From positions 180,029 to 244,028 of the forward strand of contig NZ_FRDF01000002.1 in assembly GCF_900143235.1 (NCBI RefSeq): DNA of 64,000 nt, read 5' to 3'. Positions 63,749-64,000 of this stretch are shown piece after piece. Position numbers and translations under genes: made by a program. The notes beneath the pieces were generated by a model. The model did not search any database. It had not been told where the DNA came from and saw only the letters and a list, made by a program, of their open reading frames with translations. Numbering within the stretch: the first letter of the stretch is position 1; every line of letters starts with the position of its first letter. This stretch comes from Erythrobacter sanguineus (lineage in GTDB: Bacteria; Pseudomonadota; Alphaproteobacteria; Sphingomonadales; Sphingomonadaceae).

Positions 63749-64000
63749 TGTGATTTAAGGAGGGTTGGGGCTTCGTCGTAGTGACGAAGGAACGAAGATG
63801 AAGACCCAACCCTCCTTGAAGAAATCGCCCCCCAAGAAGGCCCCTGCCGAGCGGGTGGTGAAGGACATCCGGCGTGCAACCCGTCGCCATTTCTCGGCTG
63901 AGGACAAGATCCGCATCGTGCTCGACGGGCTGCGCGGCGAGGACAGCATCGCCGAGCTGTGCCGGAAGGAAGGCATCGCCCAGAGCTTGTATTACACCTG
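63749..64000 (+). mobile_element. Left end of an IS3-like insertion sequence
   Basis: A transposase gene begins 49 bp inside and continues past the window edge. The left end is probably near TGTGATTTAAGGAGGG (from 63749); a TG start is normal for IS3-family ends. The right end and target duplication are outside the window, so exact limits are unknown. Confidence 0.6.
63798..64000 (+). CDS. IS3-family transposase OrfA, N-terminal part
   Basis: From ATG 63798 (AAGGAACGAAG upstream) 67 codons are present: a basic N-terminus (MKTQPSLKKSPPKKAP) followed by RRHFSAEDKIRIVLDGLRGE and DSIAELCRKEGIAQSLYYT, the helix-turn-helix of IS3-type OrfA proteins. The gene is cut by the right edge of the window. 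It would bind the element's ends; the catalytic DDE part (OrfB) is outside. Confidence 0.8.
   Translation, partial: MKTQPSLKKSPPKKAPAERVVKDIRRATRRHFSAEDKIRIVLDGLRGEDSIAELCRKEGIAQSLYYT

Overview
The window is a high-GC alphaproteobacterial chromosome segment. Gene content, protein sequences and the interspersed palindromic repeats point to the Sphingomonadales, most likely an Erythrobacter/Porphyrobacter-like member of the Erythrobacteraceae. This is inferred from recognised families, not from a database search. No rRNA, tRNA or CRISPR array was found. Most of the sequence is compact housekeeping DNA with many 4-bp start/stop overlaps.

Layout. 0-7 kb: the start of an M48 lipoprotein protease, accA, a XerC/XerD recombinase, an unrecognised 644-aa exported protein coupled to a small membrane protein, then the overlapping aroK-aroB-cyclase genes. 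7.8-18.8 kb: a propionyl-CoA to succinyl-CoA cluster on the minus strand (pccB, epimerase, enoyl-CoA hydratase-like gene, methylmalonyl-CoA mutase, bioB, pccA). PccAB needs biotin and bioB lies inside the cluster. A GIY-YIG/DUF4357 nuclease gene of different composition sits between pccB and the epimerase, and palindromic repeats fill the gaps. 18.8-27 kb: FAD oxidoreductase, SDR, glutathione reductase, RhlE-type helicase, pgi, lepB, rnc. A perfect parS-like palindrome lies between rnc and era. 28 kb: a small GIY-YIG gene between perfect 28-bp inverted repeats, each a REP-like hairpin. 28.7-37.9 kb: response regulator, topA, a membrane-protein gene interrupted by an in-frame TAG, dprA, plsY, a LuxR-HTH/TM/EF-hand protein, murI, hemA.

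38-46 kb: nitroreductase, CubicO-type hydrolase, twin MAPEG proteins, thioredoxin reductase, tyrosine phosphatase, response regulator, acyl-CoA dehydrogenase. 46-56 kb: a large TonB-dependent receptor with a structured leader, an SLC13 transporter, an S9 peptidase and a DbpA-like helicase. 56-64 kb is the most accessory part. It holds a decayed SDR gene, then a CnrY-CnrX-ECF sigma trio followed by copA-copB-copC, a relic of alanine dehydrogenase, a class V aminotransferase divergent from an Lrp/AsnC regulator, and the left end of an IS3-like element that appears to have cut a gene.

Three things deserve most attention. The first is the GIY-YIG gene boxed by REP-like hairpins, with a gene-free relative at 11.2 kb; it resembles a nuclease-linked repeat-mobility unit. 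The second is the copper operon under a CnrYXH-type signalling trio, whose sensor keeps all five CnrX metal ligands at exact spacing. The third is the putative membrane-tethered LuxR regulator with calcium-binding EF-hands on the far side of the membrane.
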